DNA of 64,000 bases from contig DATLIY010000009.1 of assembly GCA_035539175.1 (NCBI GenBank), positions 248,001 through 312,000 of the forward strand, written 5' to 3'. This stretch comes from Acidisarcina sp. (lineage in GTDB: Bacteria > Acidobacteriota > Terriglobia > Terriglobales > Acidobacteriaceae). Under the pieces are notes generated by a model that searched no databases, was not told the origin of the DNA, and was given only the letters and a program-made list of their open reading frames with translations. Positions 46,101-53,674 of this stretch are shown here, piece after piece; position 1 is the first letter of the stretch, and each line of letters starts with the position of its first letter. The position numbers and the translations under genes are program-made.

Positions 46101-46208
46101 CGATTGCGTCTGCCCATAGATCTGCGGGATGGTGCTGCCGTAGGTGGAGGACTGCAGCAGCGAGCCCAGCGCGGTGGGACGGGTGGTGGATTGCGATTTT
46201 CCCTGCAT
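43173..46208 (-). CDS. phage tail-tip/host-specificity protein (GTA gp15- or gpJ-like)
   Basis: 1011 aa. The N-terminus (GSLLQSSTYGSTIPQIYGQT) is typical of tail-tip proteins next to NlpC/P60 genes. The central part has KPFVYG/YVFTVNSRWSLLAPMDLV-like baseplate-hub sequence (EPFVYGMCSPDLL). The C-terminal part ends in low-complexity GGGGQGF. It is smaller than the about 1,300-aa RcGTA protein. Position after DUF2460, DUF2163 and NlpC genes supports the role; the sequence alone is weaker. Confidence 0.82.
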   Translation of the reverse strand: MQGKSQSTTRPTALGSLLQSSTYGSTIPQIYGQTQSALLAIWAANLRRGGSTKKLKQMKKGITAYVENVDFCIGHNPLMGVLQMWSNGHLYPLDFAVQSGSSWTVSDAHFYAVIAVTRTVTYNVTFNDYGGQGSVTLTGSYEIPMWNELEQGPDPTFNAAFRYWPHCYRWQPSYGATLQYDAGGAFVTGNINIYYARLKAATSYQPPQQRLRLAFESQLGSGTEYSDAGLAAQQIVYPQFAGMGSSSLDLGSSAAIPHLLCEVRGKFGIYPSGDCDFADIIEDVVKSGITQAAIGSGTAYTPLERGLSCYDLPGCVQQKSETSTEAFTLAPIPYNQPNTAGNFLVVIANGGVGAMSISDTAGNVWTPVFSGTPGYQVWYAKCAASGANTVTVTGQSYSWSTTLLEVAGVDTLDSVAVGSAARVTGTTTNLQDLPAYLLAIGLYQNGGGTIITNPVVAQWDCLTRVNFSGQMPASGQHIHQRQVRSGGSYTFVEPGARAPDGICMLAFKAVDPAPGPRPLGDFLDLPSLDSVRRQCRAYGLWGSLLMNAQQAAGEWLKTLYAAANAAPVYLGSKLYSFPYAEQSTAGNGANYTAPTASGPVAALDADNGDFVGSGPPVQLTTVSRIDEPNVLQMQCISRAANYAPVVVQQPEAAAIALYGVRKADPVVNNAVQDAAIARKLLAIQARRKQFGGDTYVFTVNSRWSLLAPMDLVTVTDRAASIVQVPVRITSTAEEQDGSLRCEAEPFVYGMCSPDLLAATTPTQNTVDTNASAGNVNAPVIFEPVPRLYGNAAQAQLWLAVSSPAANYGGAQVFLSTDGGSSYNPVGDPLTASAITGVSTADWPAAADPDTVNNLALDLTESAGTLLSYQVSDEDNFLYPCYIAGGGSYAIAYELMSYAAATLTAANKYTLQATGTGNKLRRAVYAAPATGAGVDHPLGSRFAFLSPDGSGLLKLTMDPTWIGKTLKFKICSFNSFGGGLQSLADVVVYSYTPTGAAASAGGGGQGFQVNGA

Positions 46209-46217
46209 AGTGTCTGC

Positions 46218-46706
46218 CTAGCCGAACGGGTTGAACACGTCCATCTCGCGATAGCCGGTGAGCGGATGCTGCGTCAGATCGGTCTCCTGCACGCGATCGT
46301 CGGCGGCATGGATGCCGAGCGGCCATGCGGTGACGATCGCGCCGTGGTTGTGGATCCTGCTGCCCGCCACGCGGAACAAAACCAGGTCGCCGGGCCGAGG
46401 CTGGGCATCGCCACGGCAGAGCGTCTCCGCCACCTGGCGCGCGTGCCGCATCAGCCGCAACAGATAACGCTCGCTGCTGGCGTGACAGAACCAGTCGTGA
46501 CTGTAGATGCCAAGATCCTGTAAATCCTCCGCCGCGGCCGCGCCGATCTCGATCAGGTATTCGGCGAGCAGCGTGGCGCAATCGCATCCAGCGCCGCGTA
46601 CACGGCCCCGCAGCACGTAGGGCGTGCCAATCCATGCCCGCGCACACACGATGGCCTCTGCGCGGCACTGCGGCGTATCAGACAGCGGTCTGTGGACTGG
46701 GCACAT
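46218..46706 (-). CDS. NlpC/P60 family tail peptidase
   Basis: 162 aa from ATG 46706, which overlaps the previous gene by 29 nt; the longer open frame upstream is antisense-like Arg/Ser-rich sequence. The core shows WIGTPYVLRGRVRGAGCDCA with catalytic Cys, and RIHNHGAIVTAW with catalytic His. In GTA-type and lambda-type tails this enzyme opens peptidoglycan during DNA entry. It is followed by the tail-tip gene after 9 nt. Confidence 0.85.
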   Translation of the reverse strand: MCPVHRPLSDTPQCRAEAIVCARAWIGTPYVLRGRVRGAGCDCATLLAEYLIEIGAAAAEDLQDLGIYSHDWFCHASSERYLLRLMRHARQVAETLCRGDAQPRPGDLVLFRVAGSRIHNHGAIVTAWPLGIHAADDRVQETDLTQHPLTGYREMDVFNPFG

Positions 46707-47604
46707 AGGGGAATCCGTAGTAGCTCTCATCGCCGAGGTTGATGGGCGCCGCCTTCGAGACGTAGAACGTATCCACGCCGGGCGTAGGCGGCCAGGGGAG
46801 CGGCGAATAGATCGTGAATGCGGAGTGGCTGTTGCTCGAGCCGTCGGTATATCTCCCGTTGCCGCCGATCGCCGACCAGGCCCCGGCAAGCGTCGCGCCG
46901 GGCCCGTCGAGAAACACCATGTAGCCGTGCTGGAACTGGTTGCCGGAATAAATTTTGTTGGCTGTCGGCGTCAGGCAGTCGGCATAGATCTGGTTGACCG
47001 TCGAGCCGGTAAAACATTTGAAAACCGGCAGCGAGGGATCGCCCGGCACCCGCGATGCGCCTGCATAGGCGGCGAGCGGATTGGTGACCTCGACGACGGT
47101 GGAGGGAATTTTCTGCGTCACCACATTGAGGAAACTCTTGAGGCGGAAAACGAGTTGGCCGCGATCGACGATGCAGGTATCCACCCGGCCGCCGAACCAG
47201 TCGGCGCAGCCCAGCGTATTCGCGTCCCCTGGCGCCGGCATGAATGCGCGGAACAGATGTACCGGCCAGTTATCATAAATGTGCAGCCTGGCGCGTTGCC
47301 GAGGCGATGCGGTGGCCATGCTGGCGGTCGCGGTGGCGGAGCCCGGCGACCAGGTGACCTCCAACTGCTGCACCTCGAGGCCGATTTTGGCGGTCACGCC
47401 GCCGCGCGAGACCACCGCCGGCTGAAACGTGCCCCAGGGAGAATAGAGCACCGGCGCCTCGTGATTCGTGAGCCAGATGGAGCGCGGATCCTCCGGCGCG
47501 CCGATGAGATAGAGATCGCGCAGCAACAGCTTGTTGTTCGTCGCGAGATAATTTTTCACCGCGGCCGTGTTGTCCTGGCCGGTGCCGCCGATTACTGTAC
47601 GCAT
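46678..47604 (-). CDS. DUF2163 family tail hub protein (GTA gp13-like)
   Basis: 308 aa. NKLLLRDLYLIGAPEDPRSI at the N-terminus is consistent with the BR0599/DUF2163 family, as is VFKCFTGSTVNQIYADCLTP with paired Cys in the middle. It also has FMVFLDGP-like GYMVFLDGPGATLAGAWSAI. In gene transfer agents this protein forms the hub between the distal tail ring and tip. AAAGGA precedes the ATG; the gap to the upstream gene is filled by the interspersed repeat. Confidence 0.8.
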   Translation of the reverse strand: MRTVIGGTGQDNTAAVKNYLATNNKLLLRDLYLIGAPEDPRSIWLTNHEAPVLYSPWGTFQPAVVSRGGVTAKIGLEVQQLEVTWSPGSATATASMATASPRQRARLHIYDNWPVHLFRAFMPAPGDANTLGCADWFGGRVDTCIVDRGQLVFRLKSFLNVVTQKIPSTVVEVTNPLAAYAGASRVPGDPSLPVFKCFTGSTVNQIYADCLTPTANKIYSGNQFQHGYMVFLDGPGATLAGAWSAIGGNGRYTDGSSNSHSAFTIYSPLPWPPTPGVDTFYVSKAAPINLGDESYYGFPYVPSPQTAV

Positions 47605-47613
47605 CGCATCCTT

Positions 47614-47637
47614 TCATCCTGAGCGCAGCGACGAATC
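47614..47637 (+). repeat. short interspersed repeat, copy 2 (inside prophage tail operon)
   Basis: It carries TCATCCTGAGCGCAGCGA and fills the 31-nt gap between the DUF2460 stop and the DUF2163 start almost exactly. The core matches copies at 35,266 and 57,761. Confidence 0.65.
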
Positions 47638-48523
47638 AGAGCGCGCTGGGCCGCGACTGCTGCAACCGGATCTTGCCCGAGCCCTTGCCTGCCGCGGATC
47701 CGCCGATCGTCCAAAACTGATTGGAGAATTTCTCCATATCCTGCGCATCGCTCGCGAAGCGCACACGGAAATAAAAATTAAATTGCGCCGTCACTGGCGC
47801 GGCCGGTCCGGGATTATAGCCCTGATCCGTCCAGGTAACGGTGCCGTCGGTGGTGGTTCCTCCGGCATCGTTCCAGCTGGGCGCCGTGCTGCCGGTCGTG
47901 CCCGCCGTGGTCACCTTCTGCAGATGCCCGGCGGGGTCGAGGATCTGATAGCCCAGCGCCCGCGCTGCTCCCGCGCTCCACCCCGGCGGCGAGGGCCATT
48001 TAATCACCAGCCCCATGTAGGAAGCGCCGGGCAGCGCCAGCCCCGGCCCCTGCACGGTATACGAGGAGGAGGATTGCAGCACGCCGTTGCAATACACGGT
48101 GAGCGCGCCATTGAGGTCCGTGACGTCCTCGTAGAATAGCCCGCCCAGAGTGCGCTGCACTGGCGAATAGTAGTTGCCCACACCATCGTTGACGAGCTGC
48201 AGCTGTGCCAGCGGCGTATTCGGCGCGCCCGCCAGCATCGCCGGGCCCACCGAGTTGTCGTCGGGATCGAGAAACAGGAAATCGGCTGCCTGCCCGCCGT
48301 GGTAGAGAAAAAAGTCCTCGAGCGTGCGCAGCTCGCTGACTGTAAAACTCCCCGCCGGCCAGTCGCGGAGAAAATCATAGACCAGCTCCCAGCTCCATTG
48401 CGGATTGACCGTCTGCGGCAGGCGCACCTCGTATTTATTGGGCGCGGCCTGCACCAGGGTATCGAACTGCACCGTGCGCAACACCGGCAGCGTGAGCCCC
48501 GGCAGCGTGGGAAATATTTTCAT
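47636..48523 (-). CDS. DUF2460 family distal tail protein (GTA gp12-like)
   Basis: 295 aa from ATG 48523; the longer frame upstream lies inside the tape-measure gene. FPTLPGLTLPVLRTVQFDTL is followed by WSWELVYDFLRDWPAGSF. TLEDFFLYHGGQAADFLFLD and the C-terminal FNFYFRVRFASDAQDMEKF are characteristic of DUF2460 (TIGR02217). It forms the distal tail ring below the tube. It is coupled to the tape-measure gene by a 4-nt overlap. Confidence 0.85.
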   Translation of the reverse strand: MKIFPTLPGLTLPVLRTVQFDTLVQAAPNKYEVRLPQTVNPQWSWELVYDFLRDWPAGSFTVSELRTLEDFFLYHGGQAADFLFLDPDDNSVGPAMLAGAPNTPLAQLQLVNDGVGNYYSPVQRTLGGLFYEDVTDLNGALTVYCNGVLQSSSSYTVQGPGLALPGASYMGLVIKWPSPPGWSAGAARALGYQILDPAGHLQKVTTAGTTGSTAPSWNDAGGTTTDGTVTWTDQGYNPGPAAPVTAQFNFYFRVRFASDAQDMEKFSNQFWTIGGSAAGKGSGKIRLQQSRPSAL

Positions 48524-51123
48524 GCGAGTGCCCCGGCGCGATAGCCCTCGCGCACAATGCTGAGGATGTCGTCGGCATGGGCGCGCAATGTGCCACGCAT
48601 CCCGCTGCGATCGTAGGCATTCACCTGCCCGTTGTAGTGCAGGTTGACTGTAGTGCTCTTGTGCTGCGAGCTGCTGGACTGGTTGACCAGCGACTCGAAA
48701 TTCTGCGTCTGCGTCGGCGTCAGCACACGTTCGCCCGCTTTCGCCAGCACCGGCACATGCATGCCGCCGCCGGCAGTCACCACGCCGCCGCGGTCGAACA
48801 TGGCCATCGGCATATAGGCGAGAGTCATGGCGGCCTGCGCCGCGGCCATGGCCGGGGCGATCGGCGGATTGATGGCCGACCAATAGGCCATGGCGCCGGC
48901 GGCCGCGACGCCCGCATCGCCGGTCACCGTGGCCGCATTGCTGGCCGCCACGGCGGCGTGCTTCCTGGCCCGGCCGGAGACCTCAAGCACCTCATCCATC
49001 ACCCACATCTCGGCTTTTTTCAGCAGCCATTGCAGCACAAAATCGGCAAGGCCGGTGAGAATCGAATTGAACATCCGGGCAAATCCCTGGGCCAGCGACT
49101 GCGTGCCCTGCATCATGCCCTGCAGCACGTTGCGGAATCCCGCATTGATCTGCTGGAACGACTGCTGCCATTTTTTCTGCTGCTGATCCTGCATCTGCTG
49201 CTGTTGCTGTTGCAATTGCTGATCGAGCTGCAGCATCTGGCGATCGTGCTGCCGACGCAGCTCCAGTTGCTTGTTCAGATCCTGCTGGTAGCGCGCGCCG
49301 TCGGCCACATCGAGCACAGCCTCCGCCTGCAGCGCCTGCATGCGGATCTGAAACTCCTGCTGCGCGGCCTGGCGGAGGATGGCGAGGCGCTGCTCCGCCG
49401 TCATGCGATGCATTTTGACCTCGAAAGCACTGTCGGCCTCGAGGTCCCTGTAGTTCTCCTGCGCGATGCGGCCCTCCTCCTCGCGCGCGCCGCGATAGAT
49501 CTCGACGCCCCTGCGGGCGACCTCCTCATTCGCGCGAATCTCGCGCTCGCCGGCCTGGATGAATTCGTCAACATCGCTGTTGACCTTGGGCTGCGTAGTC
49601 TCGATCCGCGGCGGCTCTTTGCCTGCCCTGGCCGCCCTTGCCGTTTTCTCTTTCCTCCCTTTGTCCTCGGGATGCAGATCCGAATCGAGAGTGTTTTCGA
49701 TTTTCTTGCGCTCGGGGCGCGCGTCCGGAACAAAATTTTTATAGACACCCTGCCAATCACTGGCGATGTCCTTGAATCCCGCCTTCCAGGTGTCGACGAA
49801 ATTATCCTTGAGCGCCGCCGTATCCGCCTGGATCGCGGAAAAATTCCCCGTAATCGCGTCATAGAACAGCTTGCCCACGCCCCCCAGGGCACGGGCATTC
49901 GCCACGATGATGGTTGCGATTCCCTCGAATACGGTGCGGAACGTAGCCTCGGCGAGATGCAGCGTGCCCACGATCCCCATGACCGCATCTTCCGCATGCT
50001 CGAGCACCGGGATCATCCCGTGGCGGAACTCGGCCGACAGCCGCGCGGTATCCTGCGTCCAACGGCGCGAGGCTTCGATGCTCTCCTCGGTGATGCCCGT
50101 CAGCTCGGCGGCCTTTCGGGTATCGTCGGCGAGCGCTGCACCCTCCTCCATCAGCACCGGGATGAGCGCCATGCCTCCCCGGCCGAAGAGCAGCCGAGCG
50201 GCGTGGGCGCGAGTGGCAGCATCGCCGGTACTGGCCATGCCCGCGGCCACCTTCTCCAGCAGCTCCTGCGGACGCGAGTTGCGCACCTCTTCGATCGAAA
50301 CCCCGATCTCGTGAAATCCCTCGGCGGTCTTCTTGTTGCCGGTCGCTGCCTCGACGCGCGCAACGTTGAGCTTGACCAGTCCGGTGGCGACCGCATCCCA
50401 ATCGCCGCCCATCTCCTTCACGATCTGCTGCAGCCCGGCCAGCGGCCCCACGGCGATCCCGGTTTTGGTGGCGAGGTGGTCCAGCTCCACGTTGACCTTG
50501 GCCAACTCGTCGAGAAAATGCGTGGCAAACCCGACGGTCATGCCAGCGCCCAGCAGCGAGCCCAGCCCGGCAAAACCAGCAGTCATGCCTGCGCCGGAGA
50601 GTTTGGCCGTCTCCGCCGCCTCGATCATGCGCTCTTTAACCACCGTCGTGGCCTCGGAGACGCCGGCGGTCAGCCGCTCGAACGCGGCCAGCACGCCAGT
50701 GGTTGCGACCACCTCCTCGGCGGCAGCCTGGGTCACAGAAGCGGCCTCGGCCTGTTTGGCCGCGGCAACCTCGGCAGCTGCGGCGGTCACCTTCTGCTGA
50801 GCGGCCGCCAGCAACGCGCTCGATTGCACGCCGCCCATCGCGCCATCGCGGGTGAGAATCATCGCCCGCCGCAGATCCTGCATGGCGGCGGCCTGCGCCT
50901 TGGTGGCCTCGGCCACGCGCAGCGATTCCTTGGAGATATTCAGCGCGGACGCTTTCACGTCCTCACTGAGACCGCGAAACGCAGCCTTCGCTTTGGTGCT
51001 GGCCTGCTCGAAGGACACAGCCATGCCATTGGCCGCGGTCCTGGTGATCTCCTGGACACTGGCCATTCCGTCGTTGATTGCGCCGACATCGACGGTCGCG
51101 CCGATTGCGAGATTAGCCCCCAT
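48520..51123 (-). CDS. tail tape measure protein
   Basis: 867 aa from ATG 51123, which has GGGGAGG 5 nt upstream. The N-terminal part is long and helical (SFEQASTKAKAAFRGLSEDV). A hydrophobic, membrane-like block (TAGFAGLGSLLGAGMTVGFA) is typical, as is LVKLNVARVEAATGNKKTAE. A Gln-rich coiled coil and a C-terminal hydrophobic stretch follow. By the usual 0.15 nm per residue, the tail would be about 130 nm long. It follows the tail chaperone genes, as in lambda-like phages. Confidence 0.92.
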   Translation of the reverse strand: MGANLAIGATVDVGAINDGMASVQEITRTAANGMAVSFEQASTKAKAAFRGLSEDVKASALNISKESLRVAEATKAQAAAMQDLRRAMILTRDGAMGGVQSSALLAAAQQKVTAAAAEVAAAKQAEAASVTQAAAEEVVATTGVLAAFERLTAGVSEATTVVKERMIEAAETAKLSGAGMTAGFAGLGSLLGAGMTVGFATHFLDELAKVNVELDHLATKTGIAVGPLAGLQQIVKEMGGDWDAVATGLVKLNVARVEAATGNKKTAEGFHEIGVSIEEVRNSRPQELLEKVAAGMASTGDAATRAHAARLLFGRGGMALIPVLMEEGAALADDTRKAAELTGITEESIEASRRWTQDTARLSAEFRHGMIPVLEHAEDAVMGIVGTLHLAEATFRTVFEGIATIIVANARALGGVGKLFYDAITGNFSAIQADTAALKDNFVDTWKAGFKDIASDWQGVYKNFVPDARPERKKIENTLDSDLHPEDKGRKEKTARAARAGKEPPRIETTQPKVNSDVDEFIQAGEREIRANEEVARRGVEIYRGAREEEGRIAQENYRDLEADSAFEVKMHRMTAEQRLAILRQAAQQEFQIRMQALQAEAVLDVADGARYQQDLNKQLELRRQHDRQMLQLDQQLQQQQQQMQDQQQKKWQQSFQQINAGFRNVLQGMMQGTQSLAQGFARMFNSILTGLADFVLQWLLKKAEMWVMDEVLEVSGRARKHAAVAASNAATVTGDAGVAAAGAMAYWSAINPPIAPAMAAAQAAMTLAYMPMAMFDRGGVVTAGGGMHVPVLAKAGERVLTPTQTQNFESLVNQSSSSQHKSTTVNLHYNGQVNAYDRSGMRGTLRAHADDILSIVREGYRAGALA

Positions 51124-51783
51124 TCTGCCTCCCCTTCCCTCGCAGCCTGTCCTGCTGCTCGTCTGCCCACTGCGCCATCTCACGCAATTCCGGCGGCATG
51201 GATTGTTGCGCGAATCCTGGTCCCATCTGCTGAACGGCCAGCAGCTGGTCGCGCGCCTGGTCCTCGCTCACCGGCTGCCGCTTGCGCTCGCCGAGATAGC
51301 GCAGCGCAAGGATGACGTGGGTGGGCGGCTCCTCGATCCAATAATCGAGCAGCTCGAAAATATTGACGACCGGCTCCTCATCGATCGCCGACGGCAGGCA
51401 ACCGAGAGCGGTGGCGACGCGGCCATAGACCCAGCGCCAGTCGGCCACCGCCGCGGTCCTCCTCTGCGTGCCGCCGGCGCCTATTCCCCCTCGGAGACCG
51501 GAGCCATGCCGGAGGCCGACTGCACCGCCCGTATCGCAAGCTGAAACGTGTGCAGGTCGAGCCACTCGGCGAGCTGCTCATCGGTCACCTCGGGATAGTT
51601 GCGGCGCACGGCCAGGCCGATGATGGGGATGTAGGCATCGAACGTTGCGAGCGCATCCTGCGGCTGCTCATCCGCGCGGGTGAGCGTGGCATATTGCGCG
51701 CGAAAATCGCGGGTCGAGAGAGAGGGGATGTAATAGTTCTGCCCGTTCATATAGACGGGCACGCCGAGATATTTCAATTTCAT
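51113..51783 (-). CDS. frameshifted tail assembly chaperone (gpGT-like)
   Basis: The extended product shares its N-terminus with the 100-aa chaperone and would continue after a -1 shift at the five-G run in GAGGGGGAATAG. There the Gly codon GGG can re-pair one base back. The -1 frame then reads GIGAGGTQRRTAAV and continues to QNGG, ending at 51,113, 11 nt inside the tape-measure start. The region after the slip has no own good start. Lambda G/GT-type frameshifting is widely conserved at this place; here it is inferred from frames and position. Confidence 0.65.
51481..51783 (-). CDS. tail assembly chaperone (gpG-like)
   Basis: 100 aa. GAGGAG lies 8 nt before ATG 51783. The sequence KLKYLGVPVYMNGQNYYIPS and DAYIPIIGLAVRRNYPEVTD fits small tail chaperones that sit between the major tail protein and the tape measure. 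It ends at a TAG just 3 nt after the five-G run. Confidence 0.72.
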   Translation of the reverse strand: MKLKYLGVPVYMNGQNYYIPSLSTRDFRAQYATLTRADEQPQDALATFDAYIPIIGLAVRRNYPEVTDEQLAEWLDLHTFQLAIRAVQSASGMAPVSEGE

Positions 51784-51813
51784 GGATGCAGCTCCTCGAG
51801 ATAGAAACACACA

Positions 51814-51844
51814 ATGAGCCGCGGCTGGTTGGCGCGCGGCTCAT
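51814..51844 (-). terminator. 10-bp hairpin between major tail protein and chaperone genes
   Basis: ATGAGCCGCG (51,814-51,823) and CGCGGCTCAT (51,835-51,844) form a perfect stem with an 11-nt loop. On the minus strand it is followed by TGTGTGTTT, a poor U-run. It may partly terminate or protect the transcript end so that the major tail protein is made in excess. A run of nine G (plus strand) lies next to it. Confidence 0.45.
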
Positions 51845-51867
51845 CTTTTGCGGGGGGGGGTAACTGT

Positions 51868-52635
51868 TTAGTTGACGTCGGCGTAGATGGCGCCCACGGC
51901 TCCGGTGACATCGGCCGAGGCGTCGAACGTGATATCGGCCATCCAGAAATCCTCCTGTTTCGTGGGAATGCTGATCGATCCCATGGTGCAGGAGTTGAGC
52001 TGCAGGGCAAAATATTTGGTGCGGAACACGTTGTACAACAGCGCGCTGAACTCGGGCGCATATCCCATGAGCTGGCTCGTGAGATTGATGGTCACACCAT
52101 TGGTTGCGTCGGAATAGAGATAGCTGAGCAGCACCGCCGAGGCTGTCTCTGCGGCATTGAACGTGTAGCTGGCCGCGGTGGGCGTGCCGCCCGTGGTGGC
52201 CTGCACAAACGTGTATTGTCCGACGAGGGGCGCCGTGGCCACCCGGATCATATTCAACCCGGTGTCCTTGTTGATGACGCCGTAATCGGTCAGCAGCGAT
52301 CCAGCAACGGCTTTCGTGGGCGCGATGGTCGCCGCCGGCACGTGCGATTCCAGATCGACGATGCGCTGCACCCCGGCCGCCGAGGCGAGGCCGAAATAGA
52401 GCTGGTTCATCATCGTGGGATCGAGCGTCGCAATCTTTCCTTTGCAGGTGACGTCGATCTTGCCGCGCGCCTTGGCGGCCGCGAACTGGTTTTGCCCGTA
52501 GAGCTTCTTCAAATCCGCCTTGAATTCGACCTGCACCTCCTGCAGAATGCCGAACCTCTGCGGCGTGGGATTGGTGGCGGTGTTGCCGGCGTTGGGGTTG
52601 CCAAAGAGCACCCCGGAACCAAACTGCAGGTTCAT
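51868..52635 (-). CDS. major tail (tube) protein
   Basis: 255 aa. FGSGVLFGNPNAGNTATNPT and QRFGILQEVQVEFKADLKKL are followed by ARGKIDVTCKGKIATLDP, the pattern of phage tube proteins. A mostly beta sequence rich in Thr/Ala follows. Position between the tail terminator and the chaperones supports the assignment. GGAG precedes the ATG. Confidence 0.82.
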   Translation of the reverse strand: MNLQFGSGVLFGNPNAGNTATNPTPQRFGILQEVQVEFKADLKKLYGQNQFAAAKARGKIDVTCKGKIATLDPTMMNQLYFGLASAAGVQRIVDLESHVPAATIAPTKAVAGSLLTDYGVINKDTGLNMIRVATAPLVGQYTFVQATTGGTPTAASYTFNAAETASAVLLSYLYSDATNGVTINLTSQLMGYAPEFSALLYNVFRTKYFALQLNSCTMGSISIPTKQEDFWMADITFDASADVTGAVGAIYADVN

Positions 52636-52721
52636 AGCTGTCTCCTCCTGGCGCTCTCTGTAGCGCGGTTATAGCGCTCGCGAGAGCGCGGTTGTGGTTG
52701 TGGGGTTTGCGGTGAGCGAGA

Positions 52722-53198
52722 TTACGGCACGAGAATTTTGAGAGGCAGGATGGCCGCGGCCTGCGCGCCGAAAATGCCGGGATCGAGGCTGGTCTCGCCC
52801 TCGATCCAGCAGTGCGAGAACCGGCCGCCCAGGGTGAACACTCCATCCACCAGGTTGTCCGGCTGCAACGCGTCATCGATCGCCTTGAGCATGGCGTTGA
52901 GCTGCGTAGCTGCGAGCGTCGTCTCCTGGCCGACATCCTCGTCGACCACCGGAGCCTGGCAGTATAGAATGATGTAGCCCTCGAGCATCAGCCGAGTCGG
53001 CACGCCGCGCGGTTTGGGCAGGTGCTGCTCTTTCGTCTGGATGAGAAACAATGCAGGTTGCTCGGCGATGCCCAGATCCGGCGGCGGCTTGTGTTTACGC
53101 CCTATGCTCACGAACATCCCCGCCGGCAATTTGCTCTGGAACCAGGCGAAGAGCGCGGCCCACAGCGCCTCGCGATCGACACTCTGATAGGGATTCAT
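52722..53198 (-). CDS. probable tail terminator / minor tail protein
   Basis: 158 aa. VDREALWAALFAWFQSKLPA and RLMLEGYIILYCQAPVVDED resemble the gpU/gp17-like tail terminator fold (helix-beta). LNAMLKAIDDALQPDN near the middle is characteristic. It sits between the gp10-like gene (4-nt overlap) and the major tail protein, the expected place for the terminator. Confidence 0.68.
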   Translation of the reverse strand: MNPYQSVDREALWAALFAWFQSKLPAGMFVSIGRKHKPPPDLGIAEQPALFLIQTKEQHLPKPRGVPTRLMLEGYIILYCQAPVVDEDVGQETTLAATQLNAMLKAIDDALQPDNLVDGVFTLGGRFSHCWIEGETSLDPGIFGAQAAAILPLKILVP

Positions 53199-53674
53199 TC
53201 GGCGATGGCCTCCGCAACCGCATCCGCGAGGATCTGCAGGATCGAGTCCTGATATTTCTGGAGCGCGGGATTCATAAATGGCCGCGCCCTGACCTGGAAC
53301 GCCGCATGGCCATGGCTATAGAGGCTCTCCGCATCCGGCTCGGCAAACTCGAAGATTTTGCCCTCGACCGCGGGAACATTCGTGCCCTCCTCCATCCAGA
53401 GGCCGACGTGTTTCATACCCACATCGGCGGTGACGTTGCCGCGCAGGATCAGCGGCGTCTCGCTCACCCAGGGACTGCGCACGATCGCCCCTTTCAGCTC
53501 GCCGGAGCGATTCTGGATGCCCGCCTCGGCCATCTCCTCGACCGCCGCGCCGGCGAGGCCAGCCATGGCCCGCTGCATGCCATCGCGGAGCGATGCCAGG
53601 ATCCGCTGGCGCACCGCGTCGATATGCTCGACAGCCTGGTCGACGCTCTCCGGCTCTACTACGAGGCCGATCAT
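53195..53674 (-). CDS. HK97 gp10-like / minor tail protein Z-like connector
   Basis: 159 aa. RSGELKGAIVRSPWV, GMKHVGLWMEEGTNVPAVEG and QVRARPFMNPALQKYQ are the family landmarks (a small beta core and the conserved RPFxxPAL). It probably completes the head-tail interface. It overlaps the following gene by 4 nt at both ends. Confidence 0.78.
   Translation of the reverse strand: MIGLVVEPESVDQAVEHIDAVRQRILASLRDGMQRAMAGLAGAAVEEMAEAGIQNRSGELKGAIVRSPWVSETPLILRGNVTADVGMKHVGLWMEEGTNVPAVEGKIFEFAEPDAESLYSHGHAAFQVRARPFMNPALQKYQDSILQILADAVAEAIAE

Noticed and set aside
41853-46523. A 1,556-codon open frame on the plus strand opposite the tail genes
   Set aside because: The translation is Arg/His/Gly/Ala-rich without domains and lies exactly opposite recognised tail proteins; it is a shadow of GC-rich codon bias.
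48577-51315. A 912-codon plus-strand open frame opposite the tape-measure gene
   Set aside because: Low-complexity His/Arg/Leu-rich sequence antisense to a clear tape-measure protein; no start signal.
51851-51863. Nine-G run (plus strand) as a phase-variation or slippage tract
   Set aside because: It lies in a non-coding gap between the major tail gene and the chaperone gene, so length changes would not shift a frame; no promoter is seen around it.
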